From Sphingomonas sp. Leaf242 (GTDB lineage Bacteria; Pseudomonadota; Alphaproteobacteria; Sphingomonadales; Sphingomonadaceae): a stretch of DNA of 64,000 nt. The position numbers and the translations under genes were made by a program. The stretch spans positions 504,972-568,971 of the forward strand of contig NZ_LMLW01000001.1 of the NCBI RefSeq assembly GCF_001422045.1, in the 5' to 3' direction. The notes under the pieces are model-generated. The model searched no databases. It worked only from the letters and a program-made list of their open reading frames with translations, and had not been told where the DNA came from. This document shows positions 1-8,273 of the stretch, in pieces; positions within the stretch are counted from its first letter, which is position 1, and each line of letters opens with the position of its first letter.

Positions 1-1988
1 TGATGGGCGTGCCGAAGACGCAGATGGCGTATCAGCCGGTCGGCGATCTGCTGCTTGATCTGCCGGGCGTAGCGGGAGAGGCGAGCGCGTATACCCGCGA
101 GCTCGATCTTGATGCGGCGATCGCGACGACCAGCTTCACGCTCGGCGGGACGCGGTTCCGGCGCGAGGTGTTCGCCTCACCGGGGGAGCAGGTGATCGCG
201 GTGCACATGACCGGCGATCGGCCGTTCGACCTGCTGGTCGGGCTGACGTCGCCGCAACCGGACGCGGGCGTCGTCGCGGCAGGGGGGATGCTGACGCTGA
301 CCGGTGGCAATGCCGCGCGGGCTGGCGTTGCGGGCAAATTGCGGTTCACGGCGCGCGCGCGCGTGGTGGCGGACGGCGGCAAGGTCGCGGCGGATGGCGA
401 GCGTCTGCGCGTCACCGGTGCCCGGTCGGTCACGCTGCTGGTCGCGATGGGGACGAGCTATCGCCGGTTCGACGATGTCGGCGGCGATCCCGACGCGGCG
501 ACGCTGGCGGCGGTCGAGGACGCGGCGCGGCGCGGCTTCGCTCGGCTACGGTCGGACGCGACCGCTGCGCACCGCGCGCTGTTCCGGCGGGTGAGGCTCG
601 ATCTTGGCCGGACGGCGATCGCGGATCGGCCGACCGACGAGCGGGTGCTGGCCGATCGCGCCGCGGCCGACCCGGCGCTCGCCACGCTGTACTTCAATTA
701 CGGGCGCTATTTGCTGATCGCGTCGTCGCGACCGGGGAGCCAGCCGGCCAACCTCCAGGGGATCTGGAACGCGGAGACGAGCCCGCCCTGGGAGTCGAAA
801 TATACCGTCAACATCAATACCGAGATGAATTACTGGCCGGCCGAAGTCACTGCGCTGCCCGAATGCGTCGCGCCGCTGGTGCAGATGGTGCGCGAGCTGG
901 CGGTCACCGGCGCGCGGACGGCGAAGACGATGTACGGCGCGCGCGGCTGGGTGTGTCATCACAACACCGATCTGTGGCGCGCGACCGCGCCGATCGATGG
1001 CGCGCAATGGGGGCTGTGGCCGACCGGCGGCGCGTGGCTGTGCACGCATCTGTGGGACCATTACGATTATAGCCGCGATCTCGGGTTCCTGCGGTCGATC
1101 TACCCGCTGCTGCACGGCGCGGCGTTGTTCTTCCTCGACACGCTCCAGACCGATCCGAAGACCGGCGCGCTGGTCACCAATCCGTCGCTGTCGCCCGAGA
1201 ACGTGCATCCGAAGGGCGCATCGATCTGCGCGGGGCCGGCGATGGATATGCAGATCCTGCGCGACCTGTTCGACCAGACGGGCAAGGCGGCGACGTTGCT
1301 CGGCACCGACGCGGCGTTCGTCGCGCAGCTGGCGGCGGCACGCGCACGGCTGGCGCCCGACAAGATCGGTCGCGGCGGCCAGTTGCAGGAATGGCAGGCG
1401 GACTGGGATGCCGATGCGCCCGAGCAGCGCCATCGCCACGTCTCGCATCTCTACGGCCTGTTTCCGAGCGAGCAGATCGGCCTCGACGCGACGCCCGCAC
1501 TCGCCAACGCGGCACGGCGTTCGCTTGAGATCCGCGGTGACGAATCGACCGGCTGGGCGACCGCGTGGCGCGCGAACCTGTGGGCGCGGCTGCGCGACGG
1601 CGAGCACGCGCACCGCATCCTCGCCTATCTGCTTGGCCCCGCGCGCACCTATCCCAATCTGTTCGACGCGCATCCGCCGTTCCAGATCGACGGCAATTTC
1701 GGCGGGACGCGCGCGATCGCGGAGATGCTGATGCAGAGCCGCGGCGACGAGATCCTGCTGCTCCCGGCATTGCCGCGCGCGTGGCCGAGCGGGTCGATCA
1801 CCGGCCTGCGCGCACGCGGCGCATGCGTGGTGGACGTGCGGTGGGAGCGCGGCACGCTGACCGAAGCGGTCCTCCGTTCCACGATCCACGGACGCCGCCG
1901 CATCCGGCTGGGCGACCGCACCGTCGACGTGACGCTGGTGCCGGGGCGCCGCGTCAGGTTGCGCGGTGCCGGATTGACGCAGGCATGA
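1..1988 (+). CDS. GH95 family alpha-L-fucosidase, N-terminus outside window
   Basis: Glycoside hydrolase of family GH95, which removes alpha-L-fucose (or alpha-L-galactose) from plant glycans by inversion. About 661 residues are visible; GH95 proteins are usually near 780-800, and the N-terminal conserved block and signal peptide are missing, so the gene runs off the left edge (first in-window ATG at 3 is probably internal). Visible family blocks are SSRPGSQPANLQGIWN, NINTEMNYWPAEV, NPSLSPENVHPKG (Glu near residue 399 from position 3, likely general acid), RHRHVSHLYGLFP and FQIDGNFGG (Asp near 563). Followed after 43 bp by a secreted esterase and a GH43 on the same strand, consistent with a hemicellulose or pectin side-chain operon. 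Family assignment is secure; the exact sugar is inferred. Confidence 0.9.
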   Translation, partial: MGVPKTQMAYQPVGDLLLDLPGVAGEASAYTRELDLDAAIATTSFTLGGTRFRREVFASPGEQVIAVHMTGDRPFDLLVGLTSPQPDAGVVAAGGMLTLTGGNAARAGVAGKLRFTARARVVADGGKVAADGERLRVTGARSVTLLVAMGTSYRRFDDVGGDPDAATLAAVEDAARRGFARLRSDATAAHRALFRRVRLDLGRTAIADRPTDERVLADRAAADPALATLYFNYGRYLLIASSRPGSQPANLQGIWNAETSPPWESKYTVNINTEMNYWPAEVTALPECVAPLVQMVRELAVTGARTAKTMYGARGWVCHHNTDLWRATAPIDGAQWGLWPTGGAWLCTHLWDHYDYSRDLGFLRSIYPLLHGAALFFLDTLQTDPKTGALVTNPSLSPENVHPKGASICAGPAMDMQILRDLFDQTGKAATLLGTDAAFVAQLAAARARLAPDKIGRGGQLQEWQADWDADAPEQRHRHVSHLYGLFPSEQIGLDATPALANAARRSLEIRGDESTGWATAWRANLWARLRDGEHAHRILAYLLGPARTYPNLFDAHPPFQIDGNFGGTRAIAEMLMQSRGDEILLLPALPRAWPSGSITGLRARGACVVDVRWERGTLTEAVLRSTIHGRRRIRLGDRTVDVTLVPGRRVRLRGAGLTQA

Positions 1989-2031
1989 CCGCCGCCTGCC
2001 CATCTTCTCAGCTCTTCGAGGAATCGCACCC

Positions 2032-3090
2032 ATGACGAAATTCCTGATGGCCGTGCTCGCCTTCGGGCTGGCGATATCCGGCGCGGCGCATGCGCAGGTC
2101 GCGACCACCACGCCGCCGCCGGTCGCGGGTGCCAAGCCGGTGACGGTCGAGCGGATCACCGTCCATTCGCGCGCGATCGAGGGCAATCTCGAGGGCAACA
2201 GCGCGGATCGCGCGGTGCTGGTGATGCTGCCGCCGAGCTATCGCAGTAGCCCGACACGCCGCTATCCGGTGGTCTACGCGCTGCACGGCTATTCGATCGG
2301 TGCCGAGCAATGGGCCAAGGAAATCCACGTCCCGCAGACGATCGAAGGCGCGTTCGCGAAGGGCGCGCGCGAGATGATCGTCGTGCTGCCCGACAGCAAG
2401 ACGGTGCACAATGGCTCGTTCTATTCCAGTTCGGTCACGGTCGGCGACTTCGAGCAGTTCATCGCGCACGATCTCGTCCGCTATGTCGACGCGCATTACC
2501 GGACGCTGGCGGACCGCCGCAGCCGCGGGCTCGCGGGGCATTCGATGGGCGGCTACGGCACCGCGCGGATCGGCATGAAGCATCCCGACATCTTCGGTGC
2601 ACTCTACATGATGAGCCCGTGCTGCCTGTCGATACGCGCGCTCGGCACACCCGACGCGGCGGCAGAGAAGACTCTGCGGGCGCTGCGCTCGCCGACCGAA
2701 AGCGCCGGCCTGTCGTGGGGATTGCGCGCGCAACTCGCGACCGCGGCGGCGTGGTCGCCCAACCCGAAGGCACCGCCGCTGTTCCTCGACTTGCCGATCA
2801 AGGACGGCGTCGCGCAGCCCGACGTGATCGCGCGCTGGGCAGCCAACGCGCCACTGTCGATGCTCGATCAATATGTCGGCAATCTGCGGCGCTATGCGGC
2901 GATCGGGCTCGACGTCGGCGATCGCGACGGGCTGAAGGGCGATGCGATCGCGCTGCACGAGGGGCTCGACCGCTACGGCATCACCAACCAGTTCGCAGTC
3001 TATCCCGGCGATCATACCAGCGGTGTCGCGGGGCGCGTCCAGGACGTGATGATCCCGTTCTTCTCGCGCACCCTGGCGTTCGCACGATGA
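2032..3090 (+). CDS. Secreted esterase, alpha/beta hydrolase (esterase D / CE1-like)
   Basis: 352-residue serine esterase. Residues 1-22 form a signal peptide ending AHAQ, so it acts in the periplasm or outside. An alpha/beta-hydrolase core follows: YALHGYSIG near 85, the nucleophile elbow GHSMGG with Ser near 171, and a late YPGDHTSG segment that should supply the catalytic His. This is the putative-esterase family (PF00756) that includes feruloyl and acetyl-xylan esterases. It sits between a GH95 and a GH43, and its TGA overlaps the GH43 ATG by four bases (ATGA), implying translational coupling. A role in de-esterifying plant polysaccharide side chains is inferred; the leaving acyl group cannot be read from sequence. 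Confidence 0.85.
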   Translation: MTKFLMAVLAFGLAISGAAHAQVATTTPPPVAGAKPVTVERITVHSRAIEGNLEGNSADRAVLVMLPPSYRSSPTRRYPVVYALHGYSIGAEQWAKEIHVPQTIEGAFAKGAREMIVVLPDSKTVHNGSFYSSSVTVGDFEQFIAHDLVRYVDAHYRTLADRRSRGLAGHSMGGYGTARIGMKHPDIFGALYMMSPCCLSIRALGTPDAAAEKTLRALRSPTESAGLSWGLRAQLATAAAWSPNPKAPPLFLDLPIKDGVAQPDVIARWAANAPLSMLDQYVGNLRRYAAIGLDVGDRDGLKGDAIALHEGLDRYGITNQFAVYPGDHTSGVAGRVQDVMIPFFSRTLAFAR

Positions 3091-4670
3091 GGGGCGGGTC
3101 GTTGATCGCGGCGCTCGCGTTGCTGGCGATACCAGCGTCGGCGCAGGTGTGGCGGTCGGATCAGGGGAACGGGAATTTCCGCAATCCGGTGTTGTTCGCG
3201 GACTATCCCGATCCCGACATCATCCGCGTCGGCCGCGACTATTATTTCGCGACGACGACGTTCGCCAACGTGCCGGGAATCACGATCCTGCACAGCCGCG
3301 ATCTGGTCAACTGGACGCTCGCTTCGCATCTCGTCGATCGGCTCGAGGGGAAGCCCGAATATGACCTGAAGGGTGGCAACGCGTATCGGCACGGGCTCTA
3401 CGCTTCCTCGTTACGCTATCACGCGGGCACCTATTATCTCGCCAATACGCCGGTCGGGCAGAAGACGCGGATCTGGTACGCGAAAGACGTGCGCGGGCCG
3501 TGGCGCTATCACGAACTGGAGCGGGAGGCGTTCGACCCCGGCTTGTTCATCGAGCCCGACGGACGCGCGTATGTCGCCACCGCCTCGACCGCCGACGGCA
3601 CGGTCACGCTGCTCACGCTCGACAAGGATCTGGCGCACGTCACCGACGCGCGGAAAATCCATTATATCAAGGGTGCGGAGGGCTCGAAGATCATCCGCCG
3701 CGGTGCGTATTATTACCTGTTCAACGCGTTGCCGCCGCGGCTCGGGCTGACGGTGTCGCGGTCGCGCAGCCTGTTCGGGCCGTGGGAGACGCGCGACCAG
3801 ATCGACGACACGACCGGCGGGCATCAGGGCGCGCTGGTCGACCTGCCCGATGGCCGGTGGTTCGGGTTCGTCATGGAGGATAGCGGCGCGGTCGGCCGGA
3901 TGACCAATCTCAGCCCGGTGTTCTGGCACGACGACTGGCCGGTGTGGGGCACCGCGGACGCGCCCGGTCGCGTACCCCGGCTCGCGCAAAAGCCGATCGC
4001 CGGGTCTCCGTTCGCCGAGCCGGCAACTTCCGCTAATTTCGCGGGTCCGCGTCTCGGCCTGCAATGGCAGTGGAACCATAACCCGGACCCGAGCCGCTGG
4101 TCGCTGACCGCGCGGCCGGGCTGGTTGCGATTGAAACCGACGGTCGCGCCACGCTTCTGGTCGGCGCGCAACACGCTGACGCAGAAAGGGCAGGGGCCGG
4201 CCAGCCGCGCCGAGGTGAAGCTGGACATAGGCCATCTCGCGCCGGGCGATCGATGCGGGTTCGGGACGCTGGGGCAATATAGCGGCAACCTGACGATCGA
4301 GCGCGACGCCAGCGGCACGGCCGCGGTGGCGATGGAGGTGACCGAAGACACCGTCGACGGCGCACGCACCGCAACGCGCGGTCGCAGCGTGATCGGTGCC
4401 CGCCGCGCGCTATGGCTGCGCACCGAGATGGATTTCACGATCGATCGTGCCCGCGTCGCGTACAGCCTCGACGGCCGCCGCTGGACCGGGCTCGGCGGCG
4501 ACTTCCCGCTCGCCTTCGCGTGGCGGACGGGGACGTTCCAGGGCGAGCAATTCGCGCTGTTCTGCTATGCGTCGAGCCCAAGTAGGGGCTGGCTCGACGT
4601 CGACTCGTTCACGCTGAGCGCGCTCGAACCCCGATCTACGTTCAAGTTCCGGAATGCGCCGCCACGGTAA
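3087..4670 (+). CDS. GH43 glycosidase (beta-xylosidase / alpha-L-arabinofuranosidase type)
   Basis: 527-residue secreted GH43 enzyme. Start ATG overlaps the upstream esterase stop (ATGA); an open frame continues further upstream, but the signal peptide MRGGSLIAALALLAIPASAQ marks this start. The five-blade propeller shows the family residues: YPDPDIIRVG with the base Asp near 42, the FDPGLFIEPDG block near 150 (pKa-modulating Asp) and the EGSKIIRR segment near 195 (likely acid Glu). Residues ~310-527 form a beta-sandwich C-terminal domain like that of subfamily 12-type xylosidases. Its TAA (4668-4670) directly abuts the stop of the convergent acetylesterase gene. Xylosidase versus arabinofuranosidase activity cannot be separated here. 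Confidence 0.87.
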   Translation: MRGGSLIAALALLAIPASAQVWRSDQGNGNFRNPVLFADYPDPDIIRVGRDYYFATTTFANVPGITILHSRDLVNWTLASHLVDRLEGKPEYDLKGGNAYRHGLYASSLRYHAGTYYLANTPVGQKTRIWYAKDVRGPWRYHELEREAFDPGLFIEPDGRAYVATASTADGTVTLLTLDKDLAHVTDARKIHYIKGAEGSKIIRRGAYYYLFNALPPRLGLTVSRSRSLFGPWETRDQIDDTTGGHQGALVDLPDGRWFGFVMEDSGAVGRMTNLSPVFWHDDWPVWGTADAPGRVPRLAQKPIAGSPFAEPATSANFAGPRLGLQWQWNHNPDPSRWSLTARPGWLRLKPTVAPRFWSARNTLTQKGQGPASRAEVKLDIGHLAPGDRCGFGTLGQYSGNLTIERDASGTAAVAMEVTEDTVDGARTATRGRSVIGARRALWLRTEMDFTIDRARVAYSLDGRRWTGLGGDFPLAFAWRTGTFQGEQFALFCYASSPSRGWLDVDSFTLSALEPRSTFKFRNAPPR

Positions 4671-6620
4671 TCATCGCCGCGGCGCGACGGGTATCTCGAA
4701 CGTGCCGACCGGGAGCATCGCATCGTCGGACAGGTTCACCGCTGGCGCATCCGCCCAGGCATAGCGGACGCGGGTGACGGGCTTGCCGTCGCCCGGCAGC
4801 GTCACGGTGGTGCCGGCGACGCTGCCCGCGGCATAGCGGCAGGTGCCCGGCGCGGTGTCGCACAGTTCGAACCCGATCGCCTGGTTCGCACCGCGGGCGT
4901 GGAGCGCACCGGTCACGTCGCCGAAGCGTAGCGCGATGCTGCCATCGGCCCCGGCGTCGGCCGCGGCGATGGCTGGGCCGGACGGCCCGCCGGGCGCGCC
5001 ATAGACCGCCGACCGCATGACCTTCGCGAGGCGTTGCCCGACCTCGTGCTTCTCGCCGGGATGGATGTCGAGCGCATCGCCGATGTCGAGCGCGACCGCG
5101 ATCCCGGTATGGCGGTCGGCGGCAGCGACGCGGCGCTGCGCGTCGCGGACATAGCCCCAGCCGCTGTCGCTCGGCGCGTTGGTCGGCTTGCCGTAGTTCG
5201 CGAGCTGGACGATCCCGAACCCCGTCTCGGGCGTGCCGAACCGCGTGCGCCAGTCCGCGATCAGCGCGGTAAGACGGCGGTCGTAGCCGGGGATGCCGGT
5301 GTCCGACTCGCCCTGATACCAGGCGATGCCGGCGACCTTGGTCGACGCCAGTGGCGCGATCATCGCGTTGTACAGCGTGCCGTCGCCGTTGATGTCGTCC
5401 CACGGCACGCGCGGTGCCGCGCCATCGAGCCGCTTGGCGATCGCATAGCGCCAGCCGCTGCCCAGCGCGGCGCTGCTGCCATCGGCGAAGGTCACGCGCA
5501 TCGTGTCGGCGGGGCCGGTCATGCCGCCGAACGCATAGACGTCGTCGTCGTTGACGGTGATGACGTTGGCGCCGGGCTTCAGCGTGCCGACCGGCAGCGT
5601 GTAGACGCGCGCTTTGCTGGCGAGGCTGCTGCCACCGACGCCCTGGCCGTTGACCCAGGTCCGGTCGGCATCGTCGATCGTGCCGAGCGACAGGATCGCG
5701 GGTCCGCGCGCCTGCGCCGCGGTGACCTCGACGGTCCGCTGATACCAGATCATGCCGTTATAGTCGGCGAGTTCGGGCACGCCCCAGGTCTCGAAATTGG
5801 TCATTGCCGGCACCGGCTTCCAGTCGAGTGCGGCTGCCGGCTGCCACGGTTCGCGGCCCATCGCGTCGCCTGATCCGGCGCGCCACCAGCTTTCCCAGAT
5901 CGTCGATGCCTTGCGGTCGGCGGCAGCGGGATCGCGCGCGTACAGGGCTAGCAGATCGGCCTCGGCGCCCAGGCCTGCCTTGCGCAACGCGGAGTCGCTC
6001 AGCCATGCACTGATCCGCGATCCGCCCCAGCTCGAATGGATCGCGCCGATCGGCACCTTGGCGGTGCGGCGCAGCGCCTGCACCATGTAGAAACAGGCGG
6101 CGGAAAAGGTCGGTACGGTCGCGGGCCCGGCCGCAGCCCAGTGCGGTTGCTCGGCGAAGCGCGCGACGGGGCTTGCCGCGGAGACCTTGGCCACGGTCAG
6201 CAGCCGCAGCTGATCGTCGACTGCCGGATGCGCGTCGGGGAACAGCGTCTGCGCATTCTCGACCGCCAGCTCCATATTGCTCTGGCCCGAGCACAGGAAG
6301 ACGTCGCCAATCAGGATATCGCGCACCACCGCGGCACCGCTGTTCGCCGCGATCGTCAGGTCGTAGGGGCCACCTGCGGGCAGGGCGGGCAGGCGCGCCT
6401 CGAACCGGCCGTCGCGCCCTGCCTTGGTCGTCACGGTGCGACCGGCGAGCGCGATCAGGATCGTCTCGCCCGCCGCCGCATCGCCGCTCAGCACGATCGG
6501 CTGGCCGCGCTGGATCACCGCATGATCGCCGAGCACGCCATCGAGACGCGGCGCTGCCAAGGCCGGGGAGGCCGCACCGGCGATAGCGGCGTAAAGCGCG
6601 AGGCGCAGGGCGGTCTTCAT
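4671..6620 (-). CDS. Sialate O-acetylesterase-like carbohydrate esterase
   Basis: 649-residue SGNH/SASA-family esterase with a signal peptide (residues 1-22, ending ALAA). The sequence shows the family signature LIGDVFLCSGQSNME with nucleophile Ser near 114, an inserted beta-domain of GH2 jelly-roll type around 270-380, IAWYQGESD, and the DIHPGEKHEVGQR block that supplies the catalytic His. Bacterial homologues in plant-glycan loci deacetylate xylan, pectin or xyloglucan side chains rather than sialic acid. It is the last gene of a leftward operon (TBDR, halogenase-like, this gene), 49 bp after the halogenase-like gene. The true substrate is unknown; deacetylation of an imported or surface-bound plant oligosaccharide is the best inference. 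Confidence 0.88.
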   Translation of the reverse strand: MKTALRLALYAAIAGAASPALAAPRLDGVLGDHAVIQRGQPIVLSGDAAAGETILIALAGRTVTTKAGRDGRFEARLPALPAGGPYDLTIAANSGAAVVRDILIGDVFLCSGQSNMELAVENAQTLFPDAHPAVDDQLRLLTVAKVSAASPVARFAEQPHWAAAGPATVPTFSAACFYMVQALRRTAKVPIGAIHSSWGGSRISAWLSDSALRKAGLGAEADLLALYARDPAAADRKASTIWESWWRAGSGDAMGREPWQPAAALDWKPVPAMTNFETWGVPELADYNGMIWYQRTVEVTAAQARGPAILSLGTIDDADRTWVNGQGVGGSSLASKARVYTLPVGTLKPGANVITVNDDDVYAFGGMTGPADTMRVTFADGSSAALGSGWRYAIAKRLDGAAPRVPWDDINGDGTLYNAMIAPLASTKVAGIAWYQGESDTGIPGYDRRLTALIADWRTRFGTPETGFGIVQLANYGKPTNAPSDSGWGYVRDAQRRVAAADRHTGIAVALDIGDALDIHPGEKHEVGQRLAKVMRSAVYGAPGGPSGPAIAAADAGADGSIALRFGDVTGALHARGANQAIGFELCDTAPGTCRYAAGSVAGTTVTLPGDGKPVTRVRYAWADAPAVNLSDDAMLPVGTFEIPVAPRR

Positions 6621-6669
6621 CGGATCGTTTTCCTTGAGGTTCGGATCGAACAGGGATCGACTGCGAGGC

Positions 6670-8211
6670 TCAGATCGGCTGGAGCCCGTGCTTGACGATG
6701 CGGTCGATCAGGTCGCGGTGACCGGGCAGGCTGCTCATCATGCGCTGCGTCTGGAAGTGGTTTTCGCGGCGGGCGCGGCGCGCCAGTTCGGCGTCCGCCT
6801 CGATCGTGCCCGGCATCACCGTGGTGCGTGCGCCCATGCCGTAAAGCACATATTGATAGCTGGCCGACGGAAAGACCTCCTCGGCGCGGTCGAACTCGTC
6901 ATGGATCCACGGCGATTGATATTGCCACAGCTCCATCAGCCCGCGCAGCCGGTCGGGGATCGTCTCGGGGCGGACATTGTCGCGCCAGAAGTCGGTGTCG
7001 GTCCGCTTGGTCAGCGTATAATGCAGCTTGAGGAAATCGATGATCCGGCCCCAGCGATAGGTCGTCGTATCGTTGAAGCGGTTGGCGACGACGTCCATCA
7101 CCTCGCGACAGACGGGCATCTGCTCGGCGATCATCTTGGCGGACAGCTCGATCAGGACGATTGCCGACGCCTCGAGTGGTTCGAGGAACCCGGCGGCGAG
7201 CCCGACCGCGACGCAATTGCCCTTCCAGAATGTTTCGCGGTGGCCGGCGCGGATCGAGAGTTTCCGGACGGGCAGGTCTTTTCCTGCCGGACCGATATAC
7301 GCGCGCAGTTCGCGTTCGGCGGCGTCGACGTCGATATGGCTGCTGGAGAAGACATGCCCGACGCCGCGGCGGTGGGGCAGGCCGATATCCCAGATCCAGC
7401 CGGCCGACTGCGCGGTCGAGATGGTGTGGCTGGCGATCGGATCGTCGGGGCGCTCGTACGGCAGCTGCACGGCGAGCGCGGTGTCGCAGAACAGCGTGTC
7501 GGTGCAGCAGCGGAACGGCACACCCATCGCGTCTCCGATCAGCTTCGCGGCAAAGCCGGTGCAGTCGACGAACAGGTCGCCCTCGATCGACACGCCCTGC
7601 GCGGTCTCGACGCGTGCGATATCACCGGTCTCGTCGAGGATGACCTCGGTCACGTCGGCCAGGACATGGTGGACGCCCAGCGTGTCGCAGCAATGGCGTT
7701 GCAGGAAATGCGAGAATTTCCCCGCGTCGAGATGATAGGCGTAGTTCGCGACGCCGTCGAACTCGGGCGTCGCCATCGTCTTGGGAGCGAGGCCCTCGTC
7801 GCAGATCCGACCTTGCGGCGTGACCGCGTCGCAGAAGCTGTCGGCGCCGTCCTCGGCCAGCCAGTGCGGGGCGAGGTTCAGCGAGCCGAACTGCTGTGGC
7901 AGCATCAGCGGGTGGTAATAGCCGTCATCGACCGCGCCGGTGGTCCAGCGGTTGAACCGCGCGCCCTGTTTGAACGCGGCGTTGCAGTGGCGGAACAGCT
8001 CGGTTTCCGACACGCCCATCTTGCGCAGCGTGGCGCGCAGCGTCGGCCACGTGCCCTCGCCGACGCCGATGGTCGGGATGTTGGGCGATTCGACCAGCGT
8101 CACGGTGAAGCCGTGTTCGCGCTGGCCCTTGTGCCGCGCGGCGATCACGCCTGCGGTAAGCCAGCCGGCCGTACCCCCTCCGACGATGACGATGTTTCTG
8201 ATCTGGTGCAT
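6670..8211 (-). CDS. Tryptophan halogenase-family flavoprotein of a TBDR locus
   Basis: 513-residue protein of the flavin-dependent tryptophan halogenase family (PF04820). The FAD-binding motif IVGGGTAGW is at residues 8-17, and NAAFKQGARFNRW carries a Lys (~81) at the position of the catalytic Lys of PrnA-type halogenases. GFLEPLEAS holds the conserved Glu region. The diagnostic WxWxIP motif is altered to WIWDIG (Pro replaced by Gly), so true halogenase activity should not be assumed. Such genes recur next to TBDRs in sphingomonad, Caulobacter and Xanthomonas carbohydrate loci, where their function is unproven. It lies 62 bp downstream of the TBDR and 49 bp upstream of the acetylesterase, clearly in one operon. 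Confidence 0.85.
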   Translation of the reverse strand: MHQIRNIVIVGGGTAGWLTAGVIAARHKGQREHGFTVTLVESPNIPTIGVGEGTWPTLRATLRKMGVSETELFRHCNAAFKQGARFNRWTTGAVDDGYYHPLMLPQQFGSLNLAPHWLAEDGADSFCDAVTPQGRICDEGLAPKTMATPEFDGVANYAYHLDAGKFSHFLQRHCCDTLGVHHVLADVTEVILDETGDIARVETAQGVSIEGDLFVDCTGFAAKLIGDAMGVPFRCCTDTLFCDTALAVQLPYERPDDPIASHTISTAQSAGWIWDIGLPHRRGVGHVFSSSHIDVDAAERELRAYIGPAGKDLPVRKLSIRAGHRETFWKGNCVAVGLAAGFLEPLEASAIVLIELSAKMIAEQMPVCREVMDVVANRFNDTTTYRWGRIIDFLKLHYTLTKRTDTDFWRDNVRPETIPDRLRGLMELWQYQSPWIHDEFDRAEEVFPSASYQYVLYGMGARTTVMPGTIEADAELARRARRENHFQTQRMMSSLPGHRDLIDRIVKHGLQPI

Positions 8212-8273
8212 GGGTCAGCGTATTCGAAAAATGGCGGAGCACAACATCGTCATGCTCCGCCAGGGGGGAGAGC

